From Akebia trifoliata (lineage: Eukaryota > Streptophyta > Magnoliopsida > Ranunculales > Lardizabalaceae): a stretch of DNA of 64,000 nt. Location: NCBI GenBank assembly GCA_017979445.1, contig CM030706.1:26514281-26578280 (forward strand), read 5' to 3'. The position numbers were made by a program, and so were the translations under genes. The notes under the pieces were generated by a model. That model did no database searches and was not told the DNA's origin. It was given only the letters and a program-made list of their open reading frames with translations. Below, piece after piece: positions 44,390-55,539 of the stretch (positions are counted from its first letter, which is position 1; every line of letters starts with the position of its first letter).

Positions 44390-44395
44390 TATGTA

Positions 44396-45623
44396 GACAT
44401 CAAGGCATTCTTAGAGGATCGAACTTTTCCACCTGATGCCACAATGACGGACCGAAAGACTATTCAGAGATTGGCAGGACAGTTCTTCTTGAGTAGCGGA
44501 GTCTTGTACAGAAAGTCGCATCACGAGGTCCTCCTCAGGTGTGTAACACAGACAGAAGCTCAACGCTTAATCGAGATCGTGCATGGAGGAGTCTGTGGAC
44601 CTCACATGAATGGACATATGCTCGCAAAGAAGATAATGAGAATGGGTTACTACTGGAAAACGACGGATATCAACATGTTCAAAAGTGTCATTTGTGTCAA
44701 ATCTATGCCAACAAAATCAATGCACCACCTTCAGAATTGCACAATATGACTTCTCCTTGGCCCTTCTCACTTTGAGGCATGGATGTCATCGGGCAAATCA
44801 ATCCTCAAGCTTCCAATGGGCATCGCTTCATCTTAGTCGCCATCGACTACTTTACGAAATGGGTAAAAGTAGCATCTTATGTCAATGTTACAAGGGGCAA
44901 TGTCTTGAAGTTTGTGAAGAACAACATCATATGTCGGTACGGCCTCCCGAGCGGGATAGTAATCGATAACGCCAAAAATCTCAATAACAAAGACATGTCT
45001 AAGATGTGCAAGGATTTTCAGATCACCCATCACAACTCAGTCATTTACAGACCAAAGTTGAATGGAGCAGTTGAAGCCGCTAACAAAAACATCAAAAAGA
45101 TCATCGAGAAAATGGCCATTACTTACAAGGATTGGCACGAAATGTTACCCTTCGCTCTACATGCTTATTGAACGTCAATCCGAACTTCGACTGGGGCAAC
45201 GCCTTACTCACTGGTCTACAGAATGGAAGCAGTCTTGCCCGTTGAGGTCAAGATTCCCTCCTTTCAGATATTAAAAGAAGTTGAATTGGATGAGGCAGAC
45301 TCGATCCAAGCCCGATTTGATCAGTTAAACTTAATAGAAGAGAAATGACTTTCAGCAATTTGTCATGGGAAAACTTATCAACGGAGAATAGCACGAGCTT
45401 ATAACAACAAGGTTCAACCTAGAGAGTTCTCGCCAGGAGATCTTGTCTTGAAGAAGATTTTACCAATACAAGAAGATGCGAGAGGGAAGTTTTGTCTGAA
45501 TTACGAAAGGTCATTCGTCGTCCAAAAGGTATTGTCCGGAGGGGCGCTAATCCTTACAGAGATGGATGGGGAAGTCTTTCCACAACCGATCAACGCTGAT
45601 ACCGTAAAAAAATATTACTCCTA
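44396..45623 (+). pseudogene. Integrase of the younger Tat element, broken
   Basis: Zinc-binding part: EIVHGGVCGPHMNGHMLAKKI, then a one-base shift near 44690 to CHLCQIYANKIN. After a stop at 44774 the core reads GMDVIGQI (first Asp), IVIDNAKN (second Asp; family usually TDNGSQF) and NGAVEAANKNIKKII (Glu), all within the frame 44779-45171. The C-terminal part GATPYSLVYRMEAVLPVEV, ELDEADSIQARFDQLNL and FPQPINADTVKKYYS ends at TAA 45621-45623. The catalytic DDE residues remain but frameshifts and stops disable it. Confidence 0.88.
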
Positions 45624-47173
45624 AAGTCGTTCCTTAAAATGAAGAGAGACCATCTTTCTACTACTTGAACAATTATCTACCCTTAGTTAACCCTTTTTGA
45701 GCCATCACATTCATTTCTTAACCTAGGACCGGGGCAAGTCACCACCATAAAAAAAAATTATCAAAAGTCAAAGTAAAAACACCAAAGTATAATCCTGGCC
45801 CGCATGAGGATAAACTGTGAACGACTAAAAGTACAAAAAATCAAAAAGTCAAAAACCTCGAATGTCTGATCTTAAGCTCGACCCAAATCTCGTACCTAAA
45901 CAAGTTCGTGTGACGATGGGAGGAGACATAGATCATATTTTCAAAACAAAAACAGATAAACCTCGTGTCTAATCTACCCCTCAATAAATCCAAACTCAGC
46001 CTTTCTTACATCCTTCCACAACCCTATCCTAAGCCTACATTTCGTCCTATTTAAAGTCCTCTCAAATCAAGGAATGGCTCAAGGTAACTCAATCATGGTG
46101 GAAGCATGTCATAAGAAATATTATCAAGTGTAGTCGATCTTACCACTCAAATCGGATTTCAAGCCGCCAAAGTCGTTGGAAGACACGAGAGGGGAGGTCA
46201 AATCGAATATTTGAAAAAAAAGAGCGACTCAAAATGTAGAGTCATTGATCTCGAAGCTCAACTTGAGTCACCGCACCATGAAAATCGCCGGAGGAACTTG
46301 AGAGGGGAAGCCAGATCTGTTACTCAAGAAAGAGCGCTACTAGAAGAGTAGAGTGTTCGATCTCGCAGCTTAACTTAAGTCACCAAGCCACAAGGGGCAC
46401 ACAGAAACCGAGAAGGTATTCAAAGTGAAAATCGATAAAGTAAGCATACACTGAAAGGGCATGGTGAAAGCCCGTCAGGGCACTGTGAGTAAAAAAATCA
46501 GTCTATGGCAAGATCAAAACCACCGACACGATGAAAACCCAAAAAAGGCGTCGATGCGCAAAAATGTGGAAATCGGGTCTAGTGAAAATCGTAACTGGCG
46601 CTAGGGGCAAAAATGAAAAAAAAAAAACAAAACAAAACAAAACAAAAATTAAAAAATATATATAAGAAAAAAAAATAATTCCTAGCCCGCAAGAGTATAA
46701 ACTGTGAACGGTAAAAATCTCGAAGTCCTCAATGTTCTAACAGATGTAAATAAGATAACTCAATCAAAATTCTTAGTCTCGGGGATGACTCTAAAGAGGC
46801 TAAGGATTAGTTGACACTTGTATCCTCGACATTTGGCAAAGGTACCATGATCGTTAACTTTCTGAGTTTTCAAAATACAGTTTGTCACAGATTATTCAAC
46901 AAAGGCAATCTAAAAAAAACATCATCAAAATTACTATTTTTGGCCTATGACGAAGAATCTAGGATTTTTCTTAAAATCAAGAGTTTTCGAAAGCAGTAGA
47001 TATATCTGAGGCCACTACGTAAAAAATCTATTTCATTAATTTCAAAAAGTGCTACATCATTCTCGTTGAAAGTAGGGTACAAGAAGGAATAACAGGGGAA
47101 GAACAACTCATACACTCCCGAAAGAAGCATAATAGGCATCAAGTCTATCCTCTAGGACTTTTATCTGAGCAGC
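45624..47173. other. Non-coding spacer between integrase and aORF1 (younger Tat)
   Basis: About 1.55 kb between convergent sense and antisense genes. It holds the two-copy unit at 46172-46385, then a GTGAAAGCCCGTCAGGGC-like phrase (46463-46480) and TGAAAACCCAAAAAAGGCG (46532), phrases I associate with Tat 3' regions, and an A-rich tract (46613-46680). It probably contains 3' ends for both gag-pol and aORF1 transcripts. Confidence 0.5.
46172..46385 (+). repeat. Conserved two-copy tandem unit in the integrase-aORF1 spacer (younger Tat)
   Basis: Units of about 105-110 bp starting near GGAAGACACGAGAGGGGAGG (46179) and GGAACTTGAGAGGGGAAGCC (46292). Each contains a TCGxAGCTxAACTTxAGTCACC segment. 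The old Tat retains the same pair at 24550-24772 on the opposite strand, so the duplication predates the split of the two elements. Confidence 0.65.
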
Positions 47174-48789
47174 TTAGTCAATGATGATTCTCTCCGTATC
47201 AAAGGCATGACGACTCACTAAGTATTCAACAATCATATCAGCATGCAACCTCGAAGTAAGGCACTCTTTCAAATCAGTGATTTCGGCTCGGAGCATGGGC
47301 ACCTCACCTCTAGTATTTAGAACTTCGAACTCGGATGATAAGTGGGCAATCTCAGCTTGCATATCCCTTTCAGACTTAAGCCAAATAGCTCGGATACGAC
47401 GATGATCTGCTTGAATCTCCTCTAGCCGGTCATGATAATCAAAGAAACGAGAAGCGCTAGGACGTGCGCGGGGTACGGTTGGTACTGCCACTTGGTCGAA
47501 AATAAGTTCTCGAATCCAATGAATGTAAGTCGAAAAATAGTGGCTTGCATAGATGGGATGATCCAAAACTTCTACTCGAGACCATTCTTTCACCAATCGA
47601 CTCAAAAGTACAGTGGAAGAATATGACAAAGGGCCAACCAACTCACTGAAGTCCTAAGGAATGAGTATGCCTTGGTCATACCCAAATTGACGAAGAACAC
47701 GAAGGGGAAAATACTGAGTGGCCCCATGAAGGCCTATCAAAACAAGGAAACGAGCCCCATCAAAAGCAATCACGGGGGAACCCTTCGGTTGGAAAGCCCC
47801 AACCCACCTAACAGCCTCGTCTCCAAGATTGCACAAAAAAGAATGACATCCTTCTTTTCCACCAGGAAACATGGGAAGTTCTCGTCTCGCCATCATTGCC
47901 ACCAAATCCGCATTCACACAAAAGGGACGATGAATCACTTCCGTGGAAGGCATATGATCCATGAACCAAAGTTACAAGAAAAAGGAGTATTCTAACCATA
48001 CAATCTTGAAATGCGAAAGATAGATAATCAAGATAATTTAAATAACTCAATTTACCTGCAAAAAGGGGGCACATCCACGAAATATTCGATCTTTCCCAGT
48101 CGAACAAGCAGTAAGAGATCGAAACATCTCGCCTAAAAGCATAGGGGCCACTCGGCACCCCTGACGAATCTGTTGTATCACACTGATGAGGGAGAGGTCC
48201 ACGAATTCACCTTCTCTCGAAAATAGCAATTGACCAACCACCACGAGGGTCAAAGAGTTAAATCGGAGCAACGGTTTATCATTCTCCAAGTAACGCTCAA
48301 GGAGAAAAGACTTGGATACTCTCAACAAAGTTGACTCACCATCCGTGATTTTCAAAAATTTCTTGTTAATCCCTAAGAAATCTGAGGCCTCCCCCTTATA
48401 TCCTTCTCTAAGAGGCGGGACCACCACCATGCCCGAAAAAGAAAGGCCCAAAATCACCTCCATCTCTTCTCTGGTAGGGGTCATTTCATGTTCACCAAAG
48501 CGAAACAAGTTAAGATCGGGAACCCAGCATCCCATCATAGCCTCAATAAGACCCCATTGCAAAGGGACCATAGGCAAGGAAAGAGTGAATCCTTGTTTGT
48601 TAGAATCCCATTGAGCTTTATCTTCATTAGCCATAATCTCTAACCAATGTTTCAAAAAAAAGTCAACAATAGCATACCTTTCGAGGTTGGGAAGACCAAG
48701 ATTACTTGTATGCTCCCATGAGTGGGGAAAGAGCTTGGAATCACGAGATCTGGGTTGACCTGGGTTTTGGAGCGCTTTGTGGGCTCCAT
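47174..48789 (-). pseudogene. aORF1 of the younger Tat element (antisense gene, about 538 codons), nearly intact
   Basis: Start chosen at ATG 48789-48787 (EPTKRSKTQVNPDL); a one-base shift near 48735 leads into KLFPHSWEHTSNLGLPNLERYAIVDF and the 202-codon stretch 48655-48047. That contains NLFRFGEHEMTPTREEMEVI, GEASDFLGINKKFLKITDGE and VIQQIRQGCRVAPMLLGEMF. Two compensating shifts near 48055 and 47962 bracket a segment in another frame (FAFQDCMVRILLFL); the old Tat keeps it in frame. Then MDHM, FLCNLGDEAVRWVGAFQPKG, an in-frame TAG near 47651, and a charged, coiled-coil-like C-terminus (DRLEEIQADHRRIRAIWLKS). The MTPTxEE motif resembles plant mobile domain/DUF7745-like proteins. Function unknown. 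It is convergent with integrase. Confidence 0.82.
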
Positions 48790-48858
48790 GGCTAACTTAG
48801 GTCGAAGATAAGACAAAATCGCGAAACCACGGTATCTTTAAAATAACGGAGTCTACTG

Positions 48859-49070
48859 GTCCGTTTATAGTCAACGGACTGAATAAATTTCACTAAGTCC
48901 GATTTTTAAAAGCGGACTAAACATATGTCACACAGTCCTGTCATAGAGAAAGGACTACATAGATTTTACCTAGTCCGTTCTTAAAGAACGGACTGAACTG
49001 ATTTTAGCTAGTTCGATTTTAAAGACCGGACTGCAATGGTTTCATTAAGTCCAGCTTTAGAAAATGGACT
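48859..49070. promoter_or_regulatory. Array of six palindromes, 38-bp period, upstream of aORF1 (younger Tat)
   Basis: Palindromes of 22-23 bp bounded by GTCC/AGTCC..GGACT begin at 48859, 48896, 48934, 48972, 49010 and 49048, so five intervals of 37-38 bp. The unit at 48972-48994 is almost perfect: AGTCCGTTCTT, one base, AAGAACGGACT. The ATG of aORF1 lies 70 bp away. The same count and period occur at 21817-22028 in the old Tat with a slightly different palindrome. Confidence 0.85.
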
Positions 49071-51139
49071 TAGAGAATTGAAACCATTCCGCTTACTTCA
49101 CGGATCCAGACCATTAATCTCATCATTGGCCATAAAAAATAAAAAAAAATAAAAAACTCAAAACACGGGAGAATTTGGATGTCAAAAGAGAAATATGCAC
49201 TAAAAGAAGTACAACTTGTACAAAAAGGGGTACAAATGTTTCCATACATCGTCGATAAAAGTCAAATGATCATAATATATATATAAATAATACAAGTATC
49301 ATGATGTATCCTAATGAGACCTATGGCTATCTGAACCAGGGGTAGGGACATCTGGAGGGAAGGAGTCAATACCCGAAAGATCAGCATCACCCATGCTCGA
49401 AAAGAACGAACCCGTGCCAGAAGAGGAGGGCAGGCCCCGTAGCCTAACTCGTCCCTCAGAATCAGCAGCAAAATACTCTCGATCCAATGCTGCATCCTCA
49501 TCGGTCGTCCTAGCAAAGGTACCAGGCTCAAAGGCAGGGGCAGAAGGGCCAGCAGCAGCAGAGGCCTGGAAGGCAATAATAATCAGATACAGTCCATATA
49601 CAATCCAAATGAGCAATTAAAAAATAAATCAGATACCTGTGGGGGAGTAGGCGGACGAGCAGAAGTACTCGCTCCGTCACGATGGCGATAATAGTCCTGA
49701 AACACCACCAAGAGAGAAGCAACAGTTAGACTAAGAAATACACAATCAATGGGACTAAGGAAATGTAACAAGTATTATACCAACTCGGCCTGCAGCCTAG
49801 ACTCTCTCATGGCCATCTCTGTCTGAAGAGACAGTATGCGCGCCGCCTGAGACTCCACCTCTGCCTAGGCAGCTCGCCACCTACCCTCCATCTCAGCGCA
49901 CCGGGCTGCCTGTGCCTCGATCACCTCATAGCCTTCTCGGAGGCGACGAAGTTCATCAATTTGTCAAAAGTTGAAGCATAAGGAAACATCTATAGAACGA
50001 AACAGGGTAAATACGAAGGAGAGAATCAGAAGCTACCGTATCATCATGCTCCCTAATCAGAATGCCCCCGATCTCGATAACCCCAGCTCGAATAGGCATG
50101 GGTGGCATCAAACAGCCAATTGAAGCCTCTCGGAACCATCTGATATAGTCGCCCTCGGCTGACAAGCCACGTGCTGAGACACCACCAACCTGAGCAAAAT
50201 AATCATCAACGGTCATGTCTGCTACAGGCGGGGCAGGAGGAGCAACCGGAATCCGCAAGGACCGATCATGCTGAAAAAATAATCGCTCCCCCAGGTAGTA
50301 TACGTAGGAGATGCGAACAATGAAGCACGGGTAGATCGTCCGGCATAGATCTCGTCGAAAAGCAGCTCGAACCTCCCGACGCTCTTGAATAGAACGGGGC
50401 AGATCCTGAAAAGTAACAGAGAATATCTTCAAAACAAGATAATCAGAACATGGCATATGCAGAAAAATGAACAAAACAACAGAAAAGATCAAGTACCTCC
50501 TATAGGTGACACCGATCAAAGTGAGCTCTGGCACTGCGGGAGTTACTCTTGACTGTCCGATAATCCCGAGTTGCCCAAAAAGTTCCAAGAGGGAACCCCT
50601 CGTCTAGATGACGCATAGTCGGAAGATAGTACAGGAAATGTACGTGTACGAAGAGCTGAAAGAAAAAGATAGAATCAGAGAACCGGCAAACCAAAGTGGA
50701 CGAAACAACAAAGAGGGTAGGAGAGAAGGTCACCTCAATAAAGGGCCAGAAGAATCTAGCAGAGACTCCACCTCTGCGAGGGCAGGTGATACCCTCAACC
50801 ACTCTATCTAGGCCACCAATAATAGTGCCATAGATAAGACTGCCCCAATCCCAGTCTTCGACTCTCTCAATATCCCGAAGAAATGGGAGAAAAGTGATGA
50901 AGACAGTAGAGTAATCCTTTAGAAAGAAACAGCTCCCGAGCATACAGAGGAAGGCTATGCGAAAAATGGCAGCAAAATCATTATCCCTCATCCGGGATGT
51001 GCGTCCGCGCTGTCCCATCAAACCCCATAAGTAGCTCATGCTAATGCGGCCCAACTTGCCCACTGATCCAATAGGGATGTATGGGGTCCCTAGCAAATCA
51101 GCAATCTCCTCTAGAGGTAGAAGATGTGGCTGAAGTGCC

Positions 51140-54100
51140 GGAAGACACCCTATTTTTGCATCTGCCTAATTCGACAATTCGTCACCCGATTACCGTGAAA
51201 TCCTAATGATGATCACAAAGAACTCGAAGGCTTGTGAGTACTGTCCCTGATTCCCATCGTATCCACTCTTTTCATCTCCCCTACTCGTTACGACTCAACA
51301 TAGAAATTTACGCACGTTTAGGATCGTCACACGTCACACCCGATTTAGCAAGCACGCACGCTTAGTCTCGCCACATAGTTCGATAACCTAGAGACCTCAC
51401 CACGCTAGGAAAATACGACTTTGAAACATAGAAATAATCACGTTGGGACTAGAAGAAACCTCATGCCAGAATTCATAAAAATCCGTAAAAATTGACAAAA
51501 TGACGAAAATACCCTTCATAAATTTTGGACCTCCGAAAGAGCTTGAAAGTGTCTTCATTGCACTCAGAACATGATTTCGAGTCCCGACCCAAACCGACGA
51601 AAACAGAGAAATTTAAGAAAAATCATATAAATGACTGAAATACCCCTCGACCTCCAAACTCAACTTAGAAATCTCGATCCTTAGGAAAATAAAATTAAAA
51701 ATTAAAATTAAACAGTTAAAACTTAAAATTAAAAATTAAAATCAAATAAAAAAAGTAAACAATTAAAACTTAAAAGTAAAACAAGTAACATCTAATTCAA
51801 AATTAAATAATTAAAACTCGAAATTAAACAAATAAAATTTAATTCAAAATAAAAAAATTTAAAATCTAATTCACAATTAAACAATTAAAATCCAATTCAA
51901 AGCTAAACAATTAAAATTTAACATCCAATTCAAAATTAAATAATTAAAACTTAAAATTAAACGATTAACATCTAATTTGAAATTAAATAATTAAAACTTA
52001 AAATTAAAAAATTTTAAATCCAATTCAAAATTAAACAATTAAAATCAAATCAAAAGTTAAACAATTAAACTAATAAAATTCAAATTAAATTCAAATCAAT
52101 AAAATCTAAAACAAAATTTTTAATCGAAACTAGAATAGACCAATCACAAGTTGAGTTTACTGTGCTACGAGTAGCGGGGAATCACCCCGCCATCATTTTC
52201 CCCAAAGGAAAGGACGCGTATAGAACAAAAAGAAAGAAGAGAATTTTTAGAAAGAAATAAAAAAACAAAAAAATAGAAAGTAGCTTTCTATTTAAGAGAG
52301 AGAACGTTTTCTCTCTAGAGGATCTTCTTCCTCTCAACGTCCTTAGGCTGAACGGACTGTCATCTTCTTCCTCTCAACATCCTTAGGCTGAACGGACAGA
52401 TCTTCTTCTCTTTTCACGTCTTCTTCTCTTCTTCTTCAACATTTCTCTTTCACCTCTTCTCTTCAATCTCTCTCTCTCTCTCTGCTCTCTCTCTATTTTT
52501 AGCCAAGTTCTCCAACGTTTTTAGCCTTCTTCACCAGCATTTTCAACCTTCTTCTCCAACAGTTCCACTGCAACTCTCACATCATTCATCACTCTCTGCC
52601 TGCAACACCTCCAACAGCACTCCCAGCCCTCTTTATCACGCCCTCTACACCTCTCCAGCCTTCTCTGTGTCTTCGGTTCATCTTCGACAACTTCCCCAAC
52701 AGCATAACCACGTCTCTGTTCCCCTCTCTGCACAGTACCACACCCCAATACAGCCACGTTTTTGGCTGAACCTGAGCGCCCCATTGCCGTCATCCTCTTT
52801 TCCCCACGTATTCAACACAACCTTGCTCTCCTCTCCACGTCCTCAACCCAGTCCCTGTCTGCATTAACCTCCTTCTCACTCTCAGACCTCCATTCTTTCT
52901 TCATCTTCTTGGCAATTACAGCAGCCACCATCATCAGCACCAGCACTCCATTGCAGTACCTTCACTGCAGGGCACACCACCACAGCCATCACGTCCACTG
53001 CTGCTACATCCTCGCTATATCGTATATCAGAACATCCATCTCTCTATCCTCGTTTCTTGGCAGCGGATATTCACAAGCTTTGGAGGTCCTATCTGAAGGA
53101 ATCCGCCCTCATCGTCTGTCTCTATAGGTAAGTTTTTTTTCTTTTTTTATTTTTTAGTATACATCTTTATTTTTATGTCAATAGGATTAAGAAGATATTG
53201 ATCTATGTATTTTTTTAGTTTTTTTTTATATTTTTTATATAAGTAGGACTAGGAAGGTATTTTTGTTTTATGTAGTGTTTTTATGTTTTTCATATCAATA
53301 AGGTTAGGATATTTTCTTTTTATACTCTTCTCTATGTTCTTTGTACTTTTTATTATTAGAAGAATTTTCTCTTTTGTATTATTTTTCACTATTTATTCGT
53401 CTTTGGATATCAATAGGGCTAGCTAAATGTTCATTGTGTATATTTTCTTAATTTTTTTATTTTTGTATTGTTTTTGCATATTAATAGGTTAGGGAAATAT
53501 TTTTGGGTCTGATATTGCTTGTTTTTATTTGTTAGTCTTTATTTTATTTTATTTTTTTATTTTCGCATGTTGATAGGATTATAGGATTTTTTTATCATGG
53601 TTATTATGATCGAGTTGGATGTGCACGATCTATGATGATGTTCGAGTTCTTTATATTATTTTAAGGTTTTTCCATGTGATCAACGTACTCCTTGAATTGA
53701 TAATTATGCATGTTATTGAATGATAACTATTTTTGAAAAATCAAAAATCGTGAATGCATGTCCGTTTGATTATTTTTAGAATTGGTTGAATATGGGATTC
53801 TTTATTATTATTTTGTTAATTTCCAATTTGAGGATTCATCATAAATTCATAATTCCTTGATTTGGAAACTCCTATTTGTAATCCCATTGGAAAATTCATA
53901 TTTGAAACTTTCTGATATAGAAATTGCATAATTGTCTATTTAAGGAAGGAATATATTTATAAATTCCTATTTTAGGAATTTTACTTCTCATCAATTTCTA
54001 ATTTAGATGATTTTGCAATTTTGTATTTAGAAAGTTCATGAATTTAGAAGTTTCTAACTCAAAATTGCGATCTTTGGAAATTTTCTATTTCGGGAATATT

Positions 54101-54730
54101 CCATTTTTTAAGAAATTTCTAATTTGGGAATTCTGCATATATCTCTTGAAATCTGATTTAGAAAATTTTATGTTCCTAATTTGGAAGTATTATCAGTCCC
54201 AATTTGGCAGGTTTCTATTTGTAATATTCCCATTCAAAACATTCTCATGATTTTCTATCTTGGACAGTTTGAGGAATACTTGCAGGTGGAGTTTCTTAAT
54301 TAATTTCAGGTTATGGAGCTGATTAGGGCTTTTTCAAACCCTCCCATACTTTGTGGAATTCAAAGAAGAATCATGTGATAATTGGGATAAATTTTAGCCA
54401 TGGGATTTGGTTGGAAAATCCAACATGAATTGATGATGATGATTGGACTGTGACCTTGACTGTAATTTTTGTATGTTGACCGTAGGATGATTTTGGATCG
54501 TAGTAGAGACTGATCATATTGATTGGTGGGTTCGGTGCCTAATACCTTTCGAAACCCGTAATCTGACCCCTTACCCATACCTTTGATCCGTGGATCGACC
54601 CATTATCCATTTGGAGTTATTTATGGTTCCTAGACCTAAACTAGGTGGCGACTCCCTTCTTTTAAAGTCCCCCATTTAATAAATCGGACCCCTATCCATT
54701 ATTTAGTGAAAACGGGTCGAGGCGATTTCA
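51140..54730 (+). mobile_element. Solo LTR inserted in exon 1 of aORF2, TSD GTGCC
   Basis: Starts GGAAGACACCCTATTTTTGC (family start TGTAGACACCCCATTTTTGC) and ends GGCGATTTCA; GTGCC flanks it at 51135-51139 and 54731-54735. No internal gag-pol, so it is a solo LTR, 3591 bp. A TTTCTATTTAAGAG box at 52284-52297 precedes a CT-rich leader (52300-52500). A strong donor-like ATAG|GTAAGT lies at 53128. The family is shared with 30920-32670 (1751 bp), alike at both ends (CACGCTAGGAAAATACG; CTAGGTGGCGACTCCC) but much longer inside. The frame at 52762-53127 is not recognised as a protein. Confidence 0.88.
51680..52110 (+). repeat. A/T-rich minisatellite inside the solo LTR
   Basis: Many units of AATTAAACAATTAAAACTTAAAATT type, 20-35 bp, part of the extra length of this LTR. 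The relative at 30920-32670 has a different simple array (TTTGACTTTAGTCTT units) in a similar place. Confidence 0.7.
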
Positions 54731-55539
54731 GTGCCTCTCCCTCCATCACTAGCCCAGTGATCGCCATAAAGTCTGAAGGACGGATGCCAATCTCGGTCTC
54801 TGGCATATGAAACTAATGGGTGGCAGGAAACCAATGCTCCATCATGGCTATAAAGATCGGCCGATCAGCTCTAAAGTAAGGAATCCGCAAAAAGGCTCCA
54901 AAGCCTGCACAGGTGAACTGTCCCCATAGATCCTCGGAAAAGAGTTTGTATACGTCCAAGAATCTCTTCCGATTACCACGAAAATGACCTCCAGGGAAGG
55001 GAATCGACTGGTCCATCCTCACAAGCATGGATACATGTCTACTCAGCCCAGTCAACAATGACGTATCAGCAACTCACTCCCTGACATGAGCTGGAATCTC
55101 CACTCTAGCCGCTGCAGTAGCTCTCTCAGTACCCGGAGCTCTCCCTCCACTCGCACTACTATCTCTGGTGGTGCCCTGTCCTCTGTCACCTAGTCCACCT
55201 GGCACCCTCCCAACAGTAGCAGTAGGCCTACCTCTAATCGGACGCCTCGAAACTCTAACCTCCCTCTCACTTCCAGGGGAAGACTCACTAGAAGATGAAG
55301 CCTCGTCAGGAGAACTATCAGAAGCAACAAGAACGAACGAAAAAGACCCCTCTGCATGTGACACTGAAGCGGCTCTAGTATCGAACCGGGTCCGGACAGC
55401 AGGCCGAGCATCCTCCTCATCCCCCTCAAAGGCAACAGTAGACCTCCGAGCACAACCCATCTACTCAAACGTAAACACTCAGCGCTCGACAGAACAAACG
55501 CTAGAACTCGCTACGCCTTAAACGCTTCAACAAAACAAT

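Larger units (their letters stand above)
49311..55460 (-). pseudogene. aORF2 of the younger Tat element: six-exon plant-mobile-domain-like gene
   Basis: Coding exons on the minus strand: E1 55460-50734 (split by a solo LTR at 51140-54730), E2 50655-50497, E3 50405-50037, E4 about 49957-49781, E5 49695-49637, E6 49565-49311 (TAG). Introns of 78-91 bp begin GT and end AG, except the E4 acceptor (AA, mutated). E1 has a Ser/Pro/acidic N-terminus, then RKRFLDVYKLFSEDLWGQF, MPETEIGIRPSDFMAITGL, and beyond the LTR LLPLEEIADLLGTPYIPIGS and DWDWGSLIYGTIIGGLDRVV, the pattern of plant mobile domain proteins. E3 has YVYYLGERLFFQHDRSLRIP; E4 is coiled-coil-like. In-frame stops: TGA at about 55071, TAG at about 54811 and TAG at the end of E2. 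Host function unknown. Confidence 0.85.

Noticed and set aside
48005..48055. A 51-bp intron in aORF1 (GTAAAT..TTTCAAG)
   Set aside because: The homologous stretch in the old Tat (22801-22852) is coding in frame, and the younger copy remains coding in a shifted frame, so two frameshifts explain it better.
48859..49070. Regularly spaced palindromes as a CRISPR array
   Set aside because: Spacers are only about 15 bp, repeats are diverged, the context is a plant retrotransposon and there are no cas genes.
52667..53127. Plus-strand frames of up to 121 codons in the solo LTR
   Set aside because: Low-complexity Ser/Thr/His composition in a CT-rich LTR leader, no recognisable domain and no counterpart in the shorter LTR of the family.
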